Assembly (NCBI GenBank): GCA_964058805.1
Contig: CAXKVV010000325.1
Location: 1-38,827 of the forward strand
Source: Schoenoplectus triqueter
Lineage: Eukaryota; Streptophyta; Magnoliopsida; Poales; Cyperaceae
Length of the DNA stretch: 38,827 nucleotides
Direction of reading: 5' to 3'
Shown: in pieces, positions 18,546-28,835 of the stretch
Layout: each line of letters opens with the position of its first letter
Position numbering within the stretch: position 1 is the stretch's first letter
Made by a program: the position numbers and the translations under genes
Notes under the pieces: generated by a model
The model's input: only the letters and a program-made list of their open reading frames with translations
What the model was told of the DNA's origin: nothing
The model's database searches: none

Positions 18546-19695
18546 CTACACTACAGAGCCACCTCAGCATACTATAACAGATAATTAATAGATTGATTAA
18601 ACAAGTGGACCTATCAGAGTGTGCCAAGTCAGATTGATTAAATCTAAGCAGGGAGTTAACTAATCCACAGCTGGACTAATGGGCCGAGATTCATATACTT
18701 ACATGTGGGGCCCATTTGTCAGGTTTATGAATGTATAGCTCACACAGGCAATCATGCACCTAGCCTATACACAGATCTAATCAGAGATTTAAATCAAAAG
18801 AAAGAAGCGATGTGTACTTGGCTCACTTATATTGCGCCTCTGACTGTGGGTCCCACCTAGCTGTGGACTCTGTGCGCCGGACGCACCCTCCTCTTTCTCT
18901 TCTCCTTCTCCCCTCCCTCTCTTCTTCCTTCTTCTCGACGAGGCAGAAGGCGCCATTAGAGGTGATCAAGCTCTCCAAAGCTCGCAACTCCAATTCCTTT
19001 CACCCAGAGTTAGCCTATACATAGGAGAGTATGTGCAATTGATCAGAATTGAAAAACAACAAGTGAATAAGGTGATTGAGAGAGATGAATACCTCGGGTG
19101 ATTAATGAAGCACTTCTATTCTTGCTTCAAAATTGAAAATTGATGATGCAGACCCCTTCTATTCACTTAGGCGACGCTGTGTATGAAGAAAGGAGCAGCA
19201 ATTAGGGGATGAATTGAAGTAATTGAGAAGAAGTGGTGAAGTCGGGCAAATGGAGAAAACTTGAAACCTTGCACTCTCAGCTTGAATTGGCAATGCTTGT
19301 AGCTTCCCTGTACTTACACGATGCCGTTTAGGTGATGGAAACTGTCAATTGGATGATAGAGATATGTCTTTGATCAAAGCTCACAATCGGGTGATAAAGC
19401 TTTGAATTTTGGAGATAAGCTACAATGGCAGAGAATGAATGAATGCTCTAGATACATTGGAATGAGTATATATAGTATGTTTAGATGTTCTAGAAGATTC
19501 TAGCAGCATATGAGATGTGAGTCAAACGTAGTCAACAGCCAAAGGCTTGAACTTTGGATTCGCTTGAATGGGGCCCACATCATAACAGAAACACTAACAG
19601 AATTGAAGAACCATGTTCATGAGCCAAGGGAGTCCAATTGCTGGTGTATAAGTGGTATATGGCTCTAATTCTTTTGGTACACCATCTCAATTGCT
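18546..19695 (+). other. Non-coding, rapidly diverging segment
   Basis: No supported gene. A CT-rich stretch lies at about 18885-18945. A heat-shock-element-like motif (TTC-x2-GAA-x2-TTC at 19488-19500) lies beside TATATATA (19467-19474). The segment aligns only loosely with element 2 (34161-35396). Confidence 0.45.
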
Positions 19696-19703
19696 TATAT
19701 AAA
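19696..19703 (+). promoter_or_regulatory. TATA box of a second promoter-like region
   Basis: TATATAAA is followed at about 30 bp by ACAAGGAGAGGC, and at 19975 by a good 5' splice site (AAAG then GTATGT) leading into T-rich, intron-like sequence. Element 2 keeps TATATAAA (35397-35404), the ACAAGGAGAGGC stretch and a donor (GTAGGT, 35621) although the surroundings are diverged. This may be the real start of the spliced element RNA if the LTR extends this far upstream. Confidence 0.45.
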
Positions 19704-19831
19704 CCAATTACACACACAGAAACAAGGAGAGGCAATACACACGCAAGAATAGAGCATAGACATACCCATTTTGAGAGTTAATAGTGAGAGACAGAGAGAA
19801 AGAGAGCAAGAATAGGAAGAAGAAGTAATAG

Positions 19832-20308
19832 AATCGATTGATCTCAGTTACAAACTTGAGAACTCGATTGAATTTCTTCAATCCTACAAGAAGAGAGCTC
19901 TGTCATCCTTGGATTATAGTCAGTTAGTGATTTGGAGGCTTGATTTGTGATAATTCAAGAGAAAGGTATGTAATTTGAGCTTCCATTGTAATAACAGTAT
20001 AATCGTTAGCAAATTTTCCATCTTTTCTTTTGATTTTCACCTTTTCACTCTTTTGTTTGTGAATTGCTTGATTTGATCCTTATATTTGCTTCATTTCTTG
20101 AGTGAATTTTGATCACAGGGGTTGTAATTGAACTGGTTAAATCGATTGATCTCGGTTAAAACCTGAGAACTCGATACCAGTAGGAATTCTTACTTTGATT
20201 CTTTGTTTAAACGTCAAATTCATCTCAGTTTGTGTTTGTATTTTGTGTATTCAAGGTTGTAGTGTTGTTCAAAGTCGATTGATCTCAGTTTTAACTCGAG
20301 AACTCGAC
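19832..20308 (+). repeat. Three stem-loop repeats (TCGATTGATCTC type)
   Basis: Hairpins span 19832-19869, 20141-20175 and 20274-20308. Outer arms are AATCGA/TCGATT, ATCGA/TCGAT and GTCGA/TCGAC; inner arms are of the CTCAGTT/AACTTGAG type. Arms change together between copies. Element 2 has an equivalent but re-sequenced hairpin at 35521-35575. Confidence 0.7.
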
Positions 20309-21132
20309 TAATTTGGAGTTTGGATACTGTCGTCGCGTTCTGTCGTGGAAATCCAGTCTTAATCCGAAAATTAAAGGAAGCTGAAGGTGTAATTGAGCAT
20401 GCTTTGACTGAGACAGATACTATAGAGTTTGTAAAGTCCATTAGTGATAGTATAAATAAATGAATTGCGGGAATTTAGTATGAGTTATAATCGGTACCGA
20501 GTGGTATTGTTATGCATTCTGAATAGAAAGGATAAGAATCAATTTGAATGATCTCGATCATGTCATAATGCATTGGCATACATACACGATATAGATTGAG
20601 TGCTTAATTGTCGGAAATAACGATTAATCGCATGGAATTTGTGAGATTTTTGATTCGGTACCGAATGGTACCAATTTATTTAGCTGGTGCTAATGTACAG
20701 TAGGATTCACCGTATGGATTACCAATCGGAGACCGTAGAAGCATTTCCTGTGATGAGACGATGCTAGGGCAACTACCTGATCGGAATGAGGTGGCCCCAG
20801 TCGCCGGCGACACCATTAACGCGAATCTTGGAGCTCATGTTGACTGGGGAGTCAGAGAATCGCGGCAACACGGATATTGACGCGCGTGTGTGAATCTTGA
20901 GAGGATCGGACGTGTGAAGTAAAGCGTCACATTAAACAGATATATGAATGTAAATCTGGGCCGTCCATCTAATAAAAATTAATCTTGAGGCAAATCCGGC
21001 GGCCCAAATAAGAACAGAGTTAAATGAAAGATAGTTGTTAATCTTGATACAGATCCGGCGGCCCAGATTAGGCCCATTAATTAAATAATAACAGAATAGT
21101 AATAATATGGAGTAAATAAATGATTTGAAAAT
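20309..21132 (+). other. Non-coding segment; no gene seen
   Basis: It contains two close copies of an AATCTTGA...ATCCGGCGGCCCA motif (near 20980 and 21043) and a GGGCCGTCCATC motif. Similarity to element 2 (35580-36789) is patchy. Confidence 0.45.
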
Positions 21133-22099
21133 GCTATTGAACTCCAAATTGACTCAAATTTGTTTCTAAAATTTTCTTATTTTTCATACTATTTTTCTAT
21201 ACAATAATATTCCAGTTTTAAAAATATAATCATAATAAAACATTTTAAAAGCAAAATACATCACATATATTGGTATATTTGACTTAGCTTTGACTTGTCA
21301 TTTTAAATACTATAAAAATTCCAAAAATACAAATAAAAATCATAAATAACAACTAGATATATTTTAGTGATTTTTCAAGTGATTTTCTATGAAATAATAA
21401 TAGTGATAGTAATATACTATAATAAATGATGAGATTAGCTATATTCTTTGATAAATAAAAATATATGAATAATAATAGATATTATATTGATATTTTCTGT
21501 AAAAATAATAATAAAAATAAATAGCACAAAATAAACAAAAATATACTACTATGGTAATAAACAGTAAAATGCATTTTCTTTATAATAAAGAATGATAATA
21601 TAGTTTTATAATATGAATTGTATTTCTTTTGTTATTTCTATACAAATATACAAAAATATACTTTTGATGAATAAAATGTGATAAAAATAATAGTTTTAAT
21701 AAAAACATAATGAATTTCATCCCTTATGACTAATAATAAAATCTTATACTTTTCTATAGATAATAAATAGAGATAATAAAAATAGATATAATGAATAGTA
21801 TAATAAATAGAATAGAATATTAGTAATGATTTCTTTTAGCTATTATATATATTAAAAAAAAATATATAATAATAAAATAATAATAATAATAATAATAATG
21901 ATAATAGTAAAATAGTATAGCTAACCATCTTTTGATTTTGTAAATAATTCTTACATAATGAATAGTATTACAATATAGTAGAATATAATAACAAAATTCT
22001 ATTACTTTAGCTATTATAAGCATTTTTTTTTTTTTTTTTTTTTAAAAATATAAATAAAACATAGCTATCTTACTTTCTATTATTTTTGTAAGTGATTTT
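21133..22099 (+). repeat. AT-rich segment leading into the 3' LTR core
   Basis: A very AT-rich tract, highly similar to 36790-37757 in element 2, with no gene. It includes TAA/AAT microsatellites (around 21879-21905) and a 21-nt T run at 22023-22043. It is probably U3, but there is no counterpart within the window for the 5' LTR to prove it. Confidence 0.6.
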
Positions 22100-23925
22100 C
22101 TACAAAATAAATAGAGTTTAGAAATAATAAAAATAAAATTCTACTATTTTAGCCATTATAAAAAATCCCAAAAATATTAATAGCTACCCCTTTTCCTGTT
22201 TTTTGTAAATAATTTTCTACATAGACAAATAGGGTTTAAGAAATAAAAATAATAATAGTAATATAATAATTGTAATAATAATAATAATAATAATAGTAAT
22301 AATAATGATAATAATAAATGCATCTTTATAATAATGGAAGATATTATAATAGACTTTGTGCATTTTAAGAAATGAATAAATATGCTCACATAAGGAGTGT
22401 AGAGCCACATATGAATATTTGCACACATGACATGACATTTAAAGTAATTAGTCAAGACAAGAACATCTTGACGTGGGATGATTAAGGCTTCAATAGCAAT
22501 ATGAGAAGATATGTCGAGACAAGAACATCTTGACACTTGATGAAGAACAACAAAATACGTCGAGACAGGAACATCTTGACGTGAGATGAATAAGGCTTTG
22601 ATAGCAGCATGAAGAAGTATGTTGAGACAGGAACATCTTGACACCTGATGAAGAATAACCAGAGCTACGACACTAACATGAAGATATACGTCGACTCTGA
22701 AGAAGAAGAACATTACGATGTCCTAGAGAGGTGACATCTTAATGACTCGCTGCCATGAGCAAGTAACTCATGATTGAATACGCTCACACAAGGGGTGTAG
22801 GGCTACATAGTAATTTTGCACAAGTAATGCAACACGTAGGATGATTAGTCGAGACAAGAACATCTTGACATTCGTTGAAGATTGACCAAAGCTACGACAT
22901 CAGCATGGAGAGATATGTCGACTTTGAAGATGAAGAACATTACGATGTCCTAGCGAAGTGACATCTTAATGACTCGGTGTCATGAACAAGTAATTCATGA
23001 CCATTTGAGCTGGCAAGACTGAACTTGTCCGTCGATGAGTTTGTCTCCTGGCTCATTTCCCGAGAATGTGAGATTGAATCGGTCTGTTGGTAGATTCATC
23101 CACAAAACAGTGAATGTGAACCGTTCTGTAGGTAGGTTCCTTCACTAACACATGCCCCAATGTTGAACTGGCCCAGCGCTTCAGGTTTGACATTGTGTGC
23201 AATTGTGTTTCCTAGGTTTATGAATCGGCTTAGTGCTACGAATTCATGATCTAGAAGATCGGTGAGAAGAAATACGTGGGCCATAGCCACCCTTCTCCTG
23301 ATTCACCAACCTCAAGATCAACCGGCTCAGTGCTTCGAGTTGTATTTTGTGTGATTGGTTGTTGACTAGTTAAGATTGAACCGGTCTGTTTGTAGGTTTA
23401 TCTTCTAGATCAACGGAGGTCGAGTCGGTCTGTATGTAGACTCACCTCAAGCCCCTATGAAGAGATTAACCTGGTCTGTTGGTAAGGTTACATCTCGAGG
23501 TGGCATGGACTGAACCGGTCTGTTTGTAGGTTCGTCCCCCATAGGATAAAACCGATCTGTTTGTAGGTTTTGTCTTCCCTAGATTGAACCGATCTGTTTG
23601 TAGGTTCATCTTCCGTAGATCCCTTTTTATAAACCTAGACGACCACTTGACCATCTTTTAACCATACTATTTGCTTCTCTCTTTCAAAGATCCAGAGGTG
23701 CCTCGAGGTTCGTAGCCCAGGGTAATTAACGGTGGGGGCTTGCGCCCACCGGAATCTACAAGAACTCACAATCACTAAAAAACCCCCTGAATGTGCATCC
23801 AAATATCTCTAAACGGCAGAATCGGCCGACTCCCAGCAGATGCACGCTCGGGAGGGATCTCCGTGTCCTTCTTCCGCAACCCATCGCCCGGCGGCGGTGC
23901 GGAGCGCGCGAAAAAGGGTCGCACA
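22100..23925 (+). repeat. 3' LTR of element 1 (part matched to the 5' LTR)
   Basis: Matches 1-1826 with no difference seen, including all stem-loops of arrays 1 and 2 (22451-22999 and 23075-23611) and the TATA box (23628-23633). It ends in GCACA at 23925 and passes directly into older LTR sequence of element 2. The true LTR start lies further upstream. Confidence 0.92.
23628..23633 (+). promoter_or_regulatory. Candidate TATA box of the 3' LTR
   Basis: Identical to the TATAAA at 1529-1534. If active, it could drive read-through into element 2. Confidence 0.5.
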
Positions 23926-24262
23926 GATCTGTTTGTAGGTTCATCTTCCGTAGATCCCTCTTTGTAAACTTAGACGACCACTTGACCATCTTTTAACTAT
24001 ACTATTTGCTTCTCTCTTTCAAAGATCCAGAGGTGCCTCGAGGTTCGTAGCCCAGGGTAATTAACGGTGGGGGCTTGCGCCCACCGGAATCTACAAGAAC
24101 TCACAATCACTAAAAACCCCCTGAATGTGCATCCAAATATCCCTAAACGGCAGAATCGGCCGACACCCAGCGGATGCACGCTCGGGAGGGATCTCCGTGT
24201 CCTTCTTCCGCAGAACCCATCGCCCGGCGGCGGTGCGGCGGCGCGCGAAAAAGGGTCGCACA
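23926..24262 (+). repeat. 3' end of the 5' LTR of element 2
   Basis: Corresponds to about 1493-1826 of the element 1 LTR, starting inside the loop of the last array-2 hairpin, with scattered substitutions and a 2-nt insertion. The TATA position reads TGTAAA (23963-23968). It ends in CA at 24262, five bases before the primer binding site. The missing 5' part is expected upstream of the window if element 1 is nested here. Confidence 0.88.
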
Positions 24263-24267
24263 GGATC

Positions 24268-24285
24268 TGGCACGCCCGGTGGGAC
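24268..24285 (+). other. Primer binding site of element 2
   Basis: Same 18 bases as at 1832-1849, five bases after the LTR end. Confidence 0.8.
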
Positions 24286-24402
24286 CTAGATTCTCCTCTT
24301 ATCTCTGAAAGAGAGAGGCAAATAGAATACTTAAAGGATACAAGTGGTCTTCTATGTGCTAAAATGACTAATAATTTTCAAGTGTTTTTGTTTTTGCAGG
24401 AA

Positions 24403-27111
24403 ATGGCATTCTTTGGAAACTTCAACCTTGCTCCCTACACCGTCACTCCTGCACAGAGCCCAGAGGGCAAGCTCTTTATGTTCTTCGGGACTATCCCGCA
24501 AGAACTTACCATCTATGGCCCAGCTCCAGTGGCCGCCTTCACTCCCGCGACCGTCCAAATCTCTATTCCGGACGAGGAGGAGGACTCGATCACCCTGACT
24601 CCCAAGGGTATTTCTAACAACGTCATGGCCTCTCCTACTACCTCCCCAAAGAGGAGAAGGCGCCCGTCTAAGAAGACAGCCCCAAAGGCAGCAGCCCAAA
24701 CTGCCCGTAACTCTCAAGTGTCCAGGAAGAGGGCCCTGGATGCATACCAGAACCAGCTGGTGGCTAGGCCAGCTATCCCAGTCTCCAATAAATTCACAGC
24801 TCTCCGCATAGTGGCCAAGAACTCGGCCACAGGCCAGCTCCGCCAGGCATGGGAGGTGCCTAAGCCCACACCTCGCCCAACTCAAAGGCCTCAGCGCCGC
24901 CAGGATAAGTCTCAAACCCCTGCGGAAGCCATCTACAAGGCTCACAGGGCCCTCAAACAGAGGAAGAGCGTTAAGAACGCTAGGTCGAGACGATACGTCT
25001 CCCGCCCCGATCACTCTCAAGGCATGGCTCAGCCGCAAGCCATTGCCTCCACTCCGAACACAAGGAGGTCTATACTAAAGGCAACACCTAGCACCCAGCA
25101 GGTGTGGGTCCCGAAGGGTTCCCAGCCAATAAAGCCCCAGTCTCAAACCCAGCCCAGCAAGGCCGGCAGGTCCAACGCTCCGCCCGAGAGCGTATTCAGC
25201 CGCCTAGGTCAGAAGAGTGTATTCAGCCGATTAGGCTCGAGAATACCACTTAATAGTTTGAAAATAACTGCCCCTGACCAAATGAGGAAGAAGAGAAGAA
25301 CCGCTCGCTATGAAGAGCACTTCTCGGTCAACACCATCAGTATAAGCTACGATACTGATCCAGATACTGATGGAGAAGTGAACATGGTCCAGGATGACCA
25401 GTCTCCGCCTAATCAAGCTCACGTCACAAATACCAATAAAAATAATGGTAGAAAAGGGAGACCCCCAAAGAGAGTCAACCCCGAAGGCAATAGCAGAGAA
25501 GGGGAAGATCACAACGAAAACCCTGATCTCTTCGACAACGAAGATGACGTTGAAACACGTCCCGAAGTGCCTATCGATGAAATTGAAATACTAAAAGGCC
25601 ACATCGAGGCACGAGACGAAGAGCTGATTAGGCAACGGGAGCTAATCGCTACCATGCTAAAGCAAAACGAAGAACTGATTAAGGCGGTCAAATCATTACA
25701 AGAATCACAAGACGCCAATTTCAAAGCTGGTAGCTCCCGTCAAGAAGGAGTCCACAGTACCAAAAGCAAGCATAAGGGGAAACAACCCGTCGATTCTAAA
25801 CCCCATCCACACAGAACCATAGAAGTGGAGGCTGAACCAACGGGAATATCCCGGAAAGAGATTCAAGCCATGATTGCCCAGCAAATGCAGATAGCTGGAG
25901 GTGGATACGCTATCCCTCCCGTTAAAAACTGTGGACATCCGTACCCTGCCATATACGATTTAGAAGAATATCCTAAAGGGTATGTGATTCCCCGCTTCAG
26001 GACCTTCTCAGGGGAAGGCAATAAGGACCTAAACCCTGAACAACACCTGGCCCACTTCGTAGCCTCGTGCGGCAACACGGGTGGCAATGATGCACTGTTG
26101 TTAAGACAATTCCCTCAGAGCTTGGTGGGAACCGCTTTCCAATGGTACTATTCATTAGAAAACAACAGCATCAGGACTTGGGACGAGATGGCGGACTCGT
26201 TCAGGGCACGATTTGTCATGGTGTCTGACAAGATAAACATAGCCGATCTGGCAAGCACTAAACCCAAGAAAGGGGAGTCAATGACAGATTTTATCAATAG
26301 ATGGCGGAACCTCAGCATTAAATGCGACCGCACATTAACTGAAGACGAGGCCGTCCCGCTTAAAGAAGTTAAAGCATCCGATGTGGTTAAGTTCTTTAAG
26401 ACGCACATCCTTTACCGATTTGGTACACCGCAACGAATAATATCTGATAATGGAACAGCCTTCAAGAGCTCCAAAGTCTATGCCTTGGCAGAGCAATTTA
26501 ATATTGATTGGAGATTCTCGTCCATTTACAACCCGAGAGCCAACGGCCTGGCCGAAGCCTTTAATAAAACTTTAATAAATATCATGAAGAAGACCGTGGA
26601 CGGCAACCAACGAGACTGGGATAATCGTCTACAGGAGGCATTATGGGCTTATCGAACCACGTACCGAACACCTACGCAAGCTACCCCGTATTCTCTGGCT
26701 TTTGGGGTTGAAGCCGTCCTCCCTCTTGAGGTGGAACTACCGTCATTACGGGTGGCTATGCAAAACGATATGACCATGGACGAATGCCAACAACTTAGAC
26801 TGGACGAGTTGGATGCCATGGACGAGAAGAGGTTAATAGCCCAGCAGAACCTCGAGATATATCAGGCAAAAATGGCAAGGGCATATGACAAGATGGCGCG
26901 AGTCAGGGCATTTCAACAAGGAGAGCTTGTTCTTGTCCTTAAAAGGCCGATCATTGGCCGGCACATCGGCCCGAAATTCTCTCCGAATTGGGAAGGGCCA
27001 TATATAATTGAGAAGGTATACGAGGGCGGCGCATACCAACTCATAGACCATGAAGGTGAAAGGCCCATGCCACCGATTAATGGGCGATATCTGAAGAAGT
27101 ACTACACATAG
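24403..27111 (+). CDS. Gag-integrase chimera of element 2 (902 aa, in-frame deletion)
   Basis: Residues 1-650 match the N-terminus and Gag core of element 1; residues 651-902 match integrase from just after its first catalytic Asp to the C-terminus. The join lies in GCCGT (26350-26354), present at both deletion ends in element 1 (3914-3918 and 10295-10299). The 6381 bp lost are a multiple of three. Missing are part of the capsid, both zinc knuckles, PR, RT, both RNases H, the integrase zinc domain and the first Asp, so no enzyme activity is expected; D682 and E718 remain. A Gag-like role is possible but unproven. An ATG at 24364 is in frame here, through one extra T before the splice-like site, and would add 13 residues. 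Confidence 0.8.
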   Translation: MAFFGNFNLAPYTVTPAQSPEGKLFMFFGTIPQELTIYGPAPVAAFTPATVQISIPDEEEDSITLTPKGISNNVMASPTTSPKRRRRPSKKTAPKAAAQTARNSQVSRKRALDAYQNQLVARPAIPVSNKFTALRIVAKNSATGQLRQAWEVPKPTPRPTQRPQRRQDKSQTPAEAIYKAHRALKQRKSVKNARSRRYVSRPDHSQGMAQPQAIASTPNTRRSILKATPSTQQVWVPKGSQPIKPQSQTQPSKAGRSNAPPESVFSRLGQKSVFSRLGSRIPLNSLKITAPDQMRKKRRTARYEEHFSVNTISISYDTDPDTDGEVNMVQDDQSPPNQAHVTNTNKNNGRKGRPPKRVNPEGNSREGEDHNENPDLFDNEDDVETRPEVPIDEIEILKGHIEARDEELIRQRELIATMLKQNEELIKAVKSLQESQDANFKAGSSRQEGVHSTKSKHKGKQPVDSKPHPHRTIEVEAEPTGISRKEIQAMIAQQMQIAGGGYAIPPVKNCGHPYPAIYDLEEYPKGYVIPRFRTFSGEGNKDLNPEQHLAHFVASCGNTGGNDALLLRQFPQSLVGTAFQWYYSLENNSIRTWDEMADSFRARFVMVSDKINIADLASTKPKKGESMTDFINRWRNLSIKCDRTLTEDEAVPLKEVKASDVVKFFKTHILYRFGTPQRIISDNGTAFKSSKVYALAEQFNIDWRFSSIYNPRANGLAEAFNKTLINIMKKTVDGNQRDWDNRLQEALWAYRTTYRTPTQATPYSLAFGVEAVLPLEVELPSLRVAMQNDMTMDECQQLRLDELDAMDEKRLIAQQNLEIYQAKMARAYDKMARVRAFQQGELVLVLKRPIIGRHIGPKFSPNWEGPYIIEKVYEGGAYQLIDHEGERPMPPINGRYLKKYYT

Positions 27112-27792
27112 CCCGGAGCGGGGCCAATCGAGTAGTATCTATTGTAAATAAATAAGGAGGGAATAAGTGTTCGTTTACACACACGTGCACGAAACACAAA
27201 CCCATGTCTAACCTCCACTTTTGCATAAAAATCCAAAAACCCTACTTGTGCATCTGTAAATAGAATGCATCCAAAAATCCAAAACCACACAAACACATTT
27301 AGCCCTATAACAAAATAAAAAATAGAATAAGGGAATACAACGCCAAAACCACGCGAGAATGTAAGGCGAGAGCTTTGGTGTTTGGGCTCACAATACAAAT
27401 ACCACTGGGTTTGTCCATTTGATACAGAATAAACACAAAAATGGGCAGGGTTTGCAGTTTGTCCCTCAAACTATCTGTTGCCCAATGACGAAAGTTGCTC
27501 ATATTGGTCGCCCGCGGCGCAAGTCAAGGGATAGGTCGAGCAAATTGGTGGCTAGTAAATAGTCGCTTCTGAGGGCATGTAAATAAATAACTCTCGTATT
27601 ATTAGTAACAAGTATCACTAATAACAAAAATTTGCTCTCTTCTAATAAAATAAAAGGATATATATGTAAAACAATAAAAACCTATTTTCCTACTCAAAAA
27701 AAAAAAAAAAAATGATGATAATAATAAAAATAATAAAATCTTTTCAATAAGGGGTTGCCACCTTTGTCCCCGACACCATGAGTGTTATACAA
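27112..27792 (+). other. Non-coding segment after the chimeric frame
   Basis: Closely similar to 11057-11730; no gene. It differs by an A run near 27697-27711 and small indels. Confidence 0.55.
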
Positions 27793-28260
27793 AGCTAGGT
27801 TGGGTGCATTCATCCGTAAAAGCACCACACGCCCGAAGAAATGGTGTGTCATAATCCCACGACATATCATGGAGGGGTCAGACCAAGGGTTACGCTTGTA
27901 CCCGACATTTCATGTTAAACAAAGCGGCTCGCTTAAAGAAGTGACACAGGTCATGGAGAGCGGACCTACCCGATGAAAGCCTGTCTCGCAGGGATGCGTG
28001 ATGGATGTTTGAGGGTAGCTAAAATATAAAAAACTAGGTTGGGTACATTCATCCGCAAAAGTACCACACGCCCAAGGAGGTGATCTGTTTCTAATCCCAA
28101 AATAGATCATGGAGGGGTCAGACTAAGGGTTTACGCTTTCGCCCGACATTCAGTGTCAAATAAAGTAATTCGCTTAAAGAAGTGACTCAGGTCATGGAGA
28201 GCGGACCTACCCGATGAAAGCCTGTCTCGCAGGGATGCGTGATGGATGTTTGAGGGTAGT
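27793..28260 (+). repeat. 239-bp tandem repeats, two units
   Basis: Units begin at 27793 and 28032. The first matches unit 1 of element 1 and the second matches unit 3, so element 1 has one more unit. Confidence 0.92.
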
Positions 28261-28835
28261 ACCCCCACAAAACAAATTGAGTGGAGATGAGTGAACGTGA
28301 GTTTCCACTTCCGCACGCAACGGTGCACAAATGAGGGGAGAGTGGGTGAGCTTCCACAAATAAAAGTCAATTAAATATATAAGGAGCATCCACAAAATGG
28401 TGTTATCAATTGCATCCATAATCCAATTGGTACTGGTAAGTTTATCCATCAGTAATAAAGGGATAAACGGGTTTATTCTGTACCCGGCCTAGAGGTCAAT
28501 ACAGACAGGTTCGGTATCCGTAAAATACCACGGTTACTTGAGTTTGTATTGCATACATAGAATGAATGTAATAGAATGTTATAAGATTTTCCTTTTATTA
28601 TGTTTAGACGCTGCGAAAGAATGAAGCAGTTGTAATAGGGCGCTTTTGCAAATAAGATTGGAGGTGCACAACATGAAATCAATGAAATATTTCCTCGCGC
28701 TGCAGAGGAAGTGCTGAAGGGATAATAATAAAGGCAGGCATCATCCACAACAAGAGATCAAAATGATAAATGTCAAGGCATCCTATATCAAGTATAGTAA
28801 AAGAAAAGGAGAAAAGAAAAAAATGAAAGTGCAGT
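28261..28835 (+). other. Non-coding segment before the antisense gene
   Basis: Counterpart of 12442-13022; nothing coding is seen. Confidence 0.5.

Larger units (their letters stand above)
1..23925 (+). mobile_element. Element 1: Tat/Ogre-like Ty3/gypsy LTR retrotransposon, 5' LTR truncated by window
   Basis: The order is LTR, primer binding site, single gag-pol frame, 3' tandem repeats, antisense PMD gene, long non-coding segment, LTR. Domain order PR-RT-RNH-INT is Ty3/gypsy; the extra archaeal-type RNase H marks the Tat lineage. The 3' LTR ends in CA at 23925. Positions 1-1826 match 22100-23925 at a constant offset of 22099 with no difference seen, which suggests a recent insertion or a very recent duplication. 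More than 23.9 kb is unusually large for an LTR element but usual for Ogre-type ones. Confidence 0.9.

Noticed and set aside
18840..19024. Plus-strand frame in the CT-rich stretch as a small protein
   Set aside because: Low-complexity Ser/Leu-rich translation; not conserved as a frame in element 2.
23926..24262. Simple tandem duplication of the LTR end within one element
   Set aside because: The two copies differ by several per cent while the element 1 LTRs match each other, and the junction falls exactly at an LTR end. Nested insertion is simpler, though only upstream sequence can settle it.
24067..24402. N-terminal extension of the Gag-integrase frame to 24067
   Set aside because: It starts at a GTG inside the LTR and runs through the primer binding site; the conserved ATG is 24403, possibly 24364.
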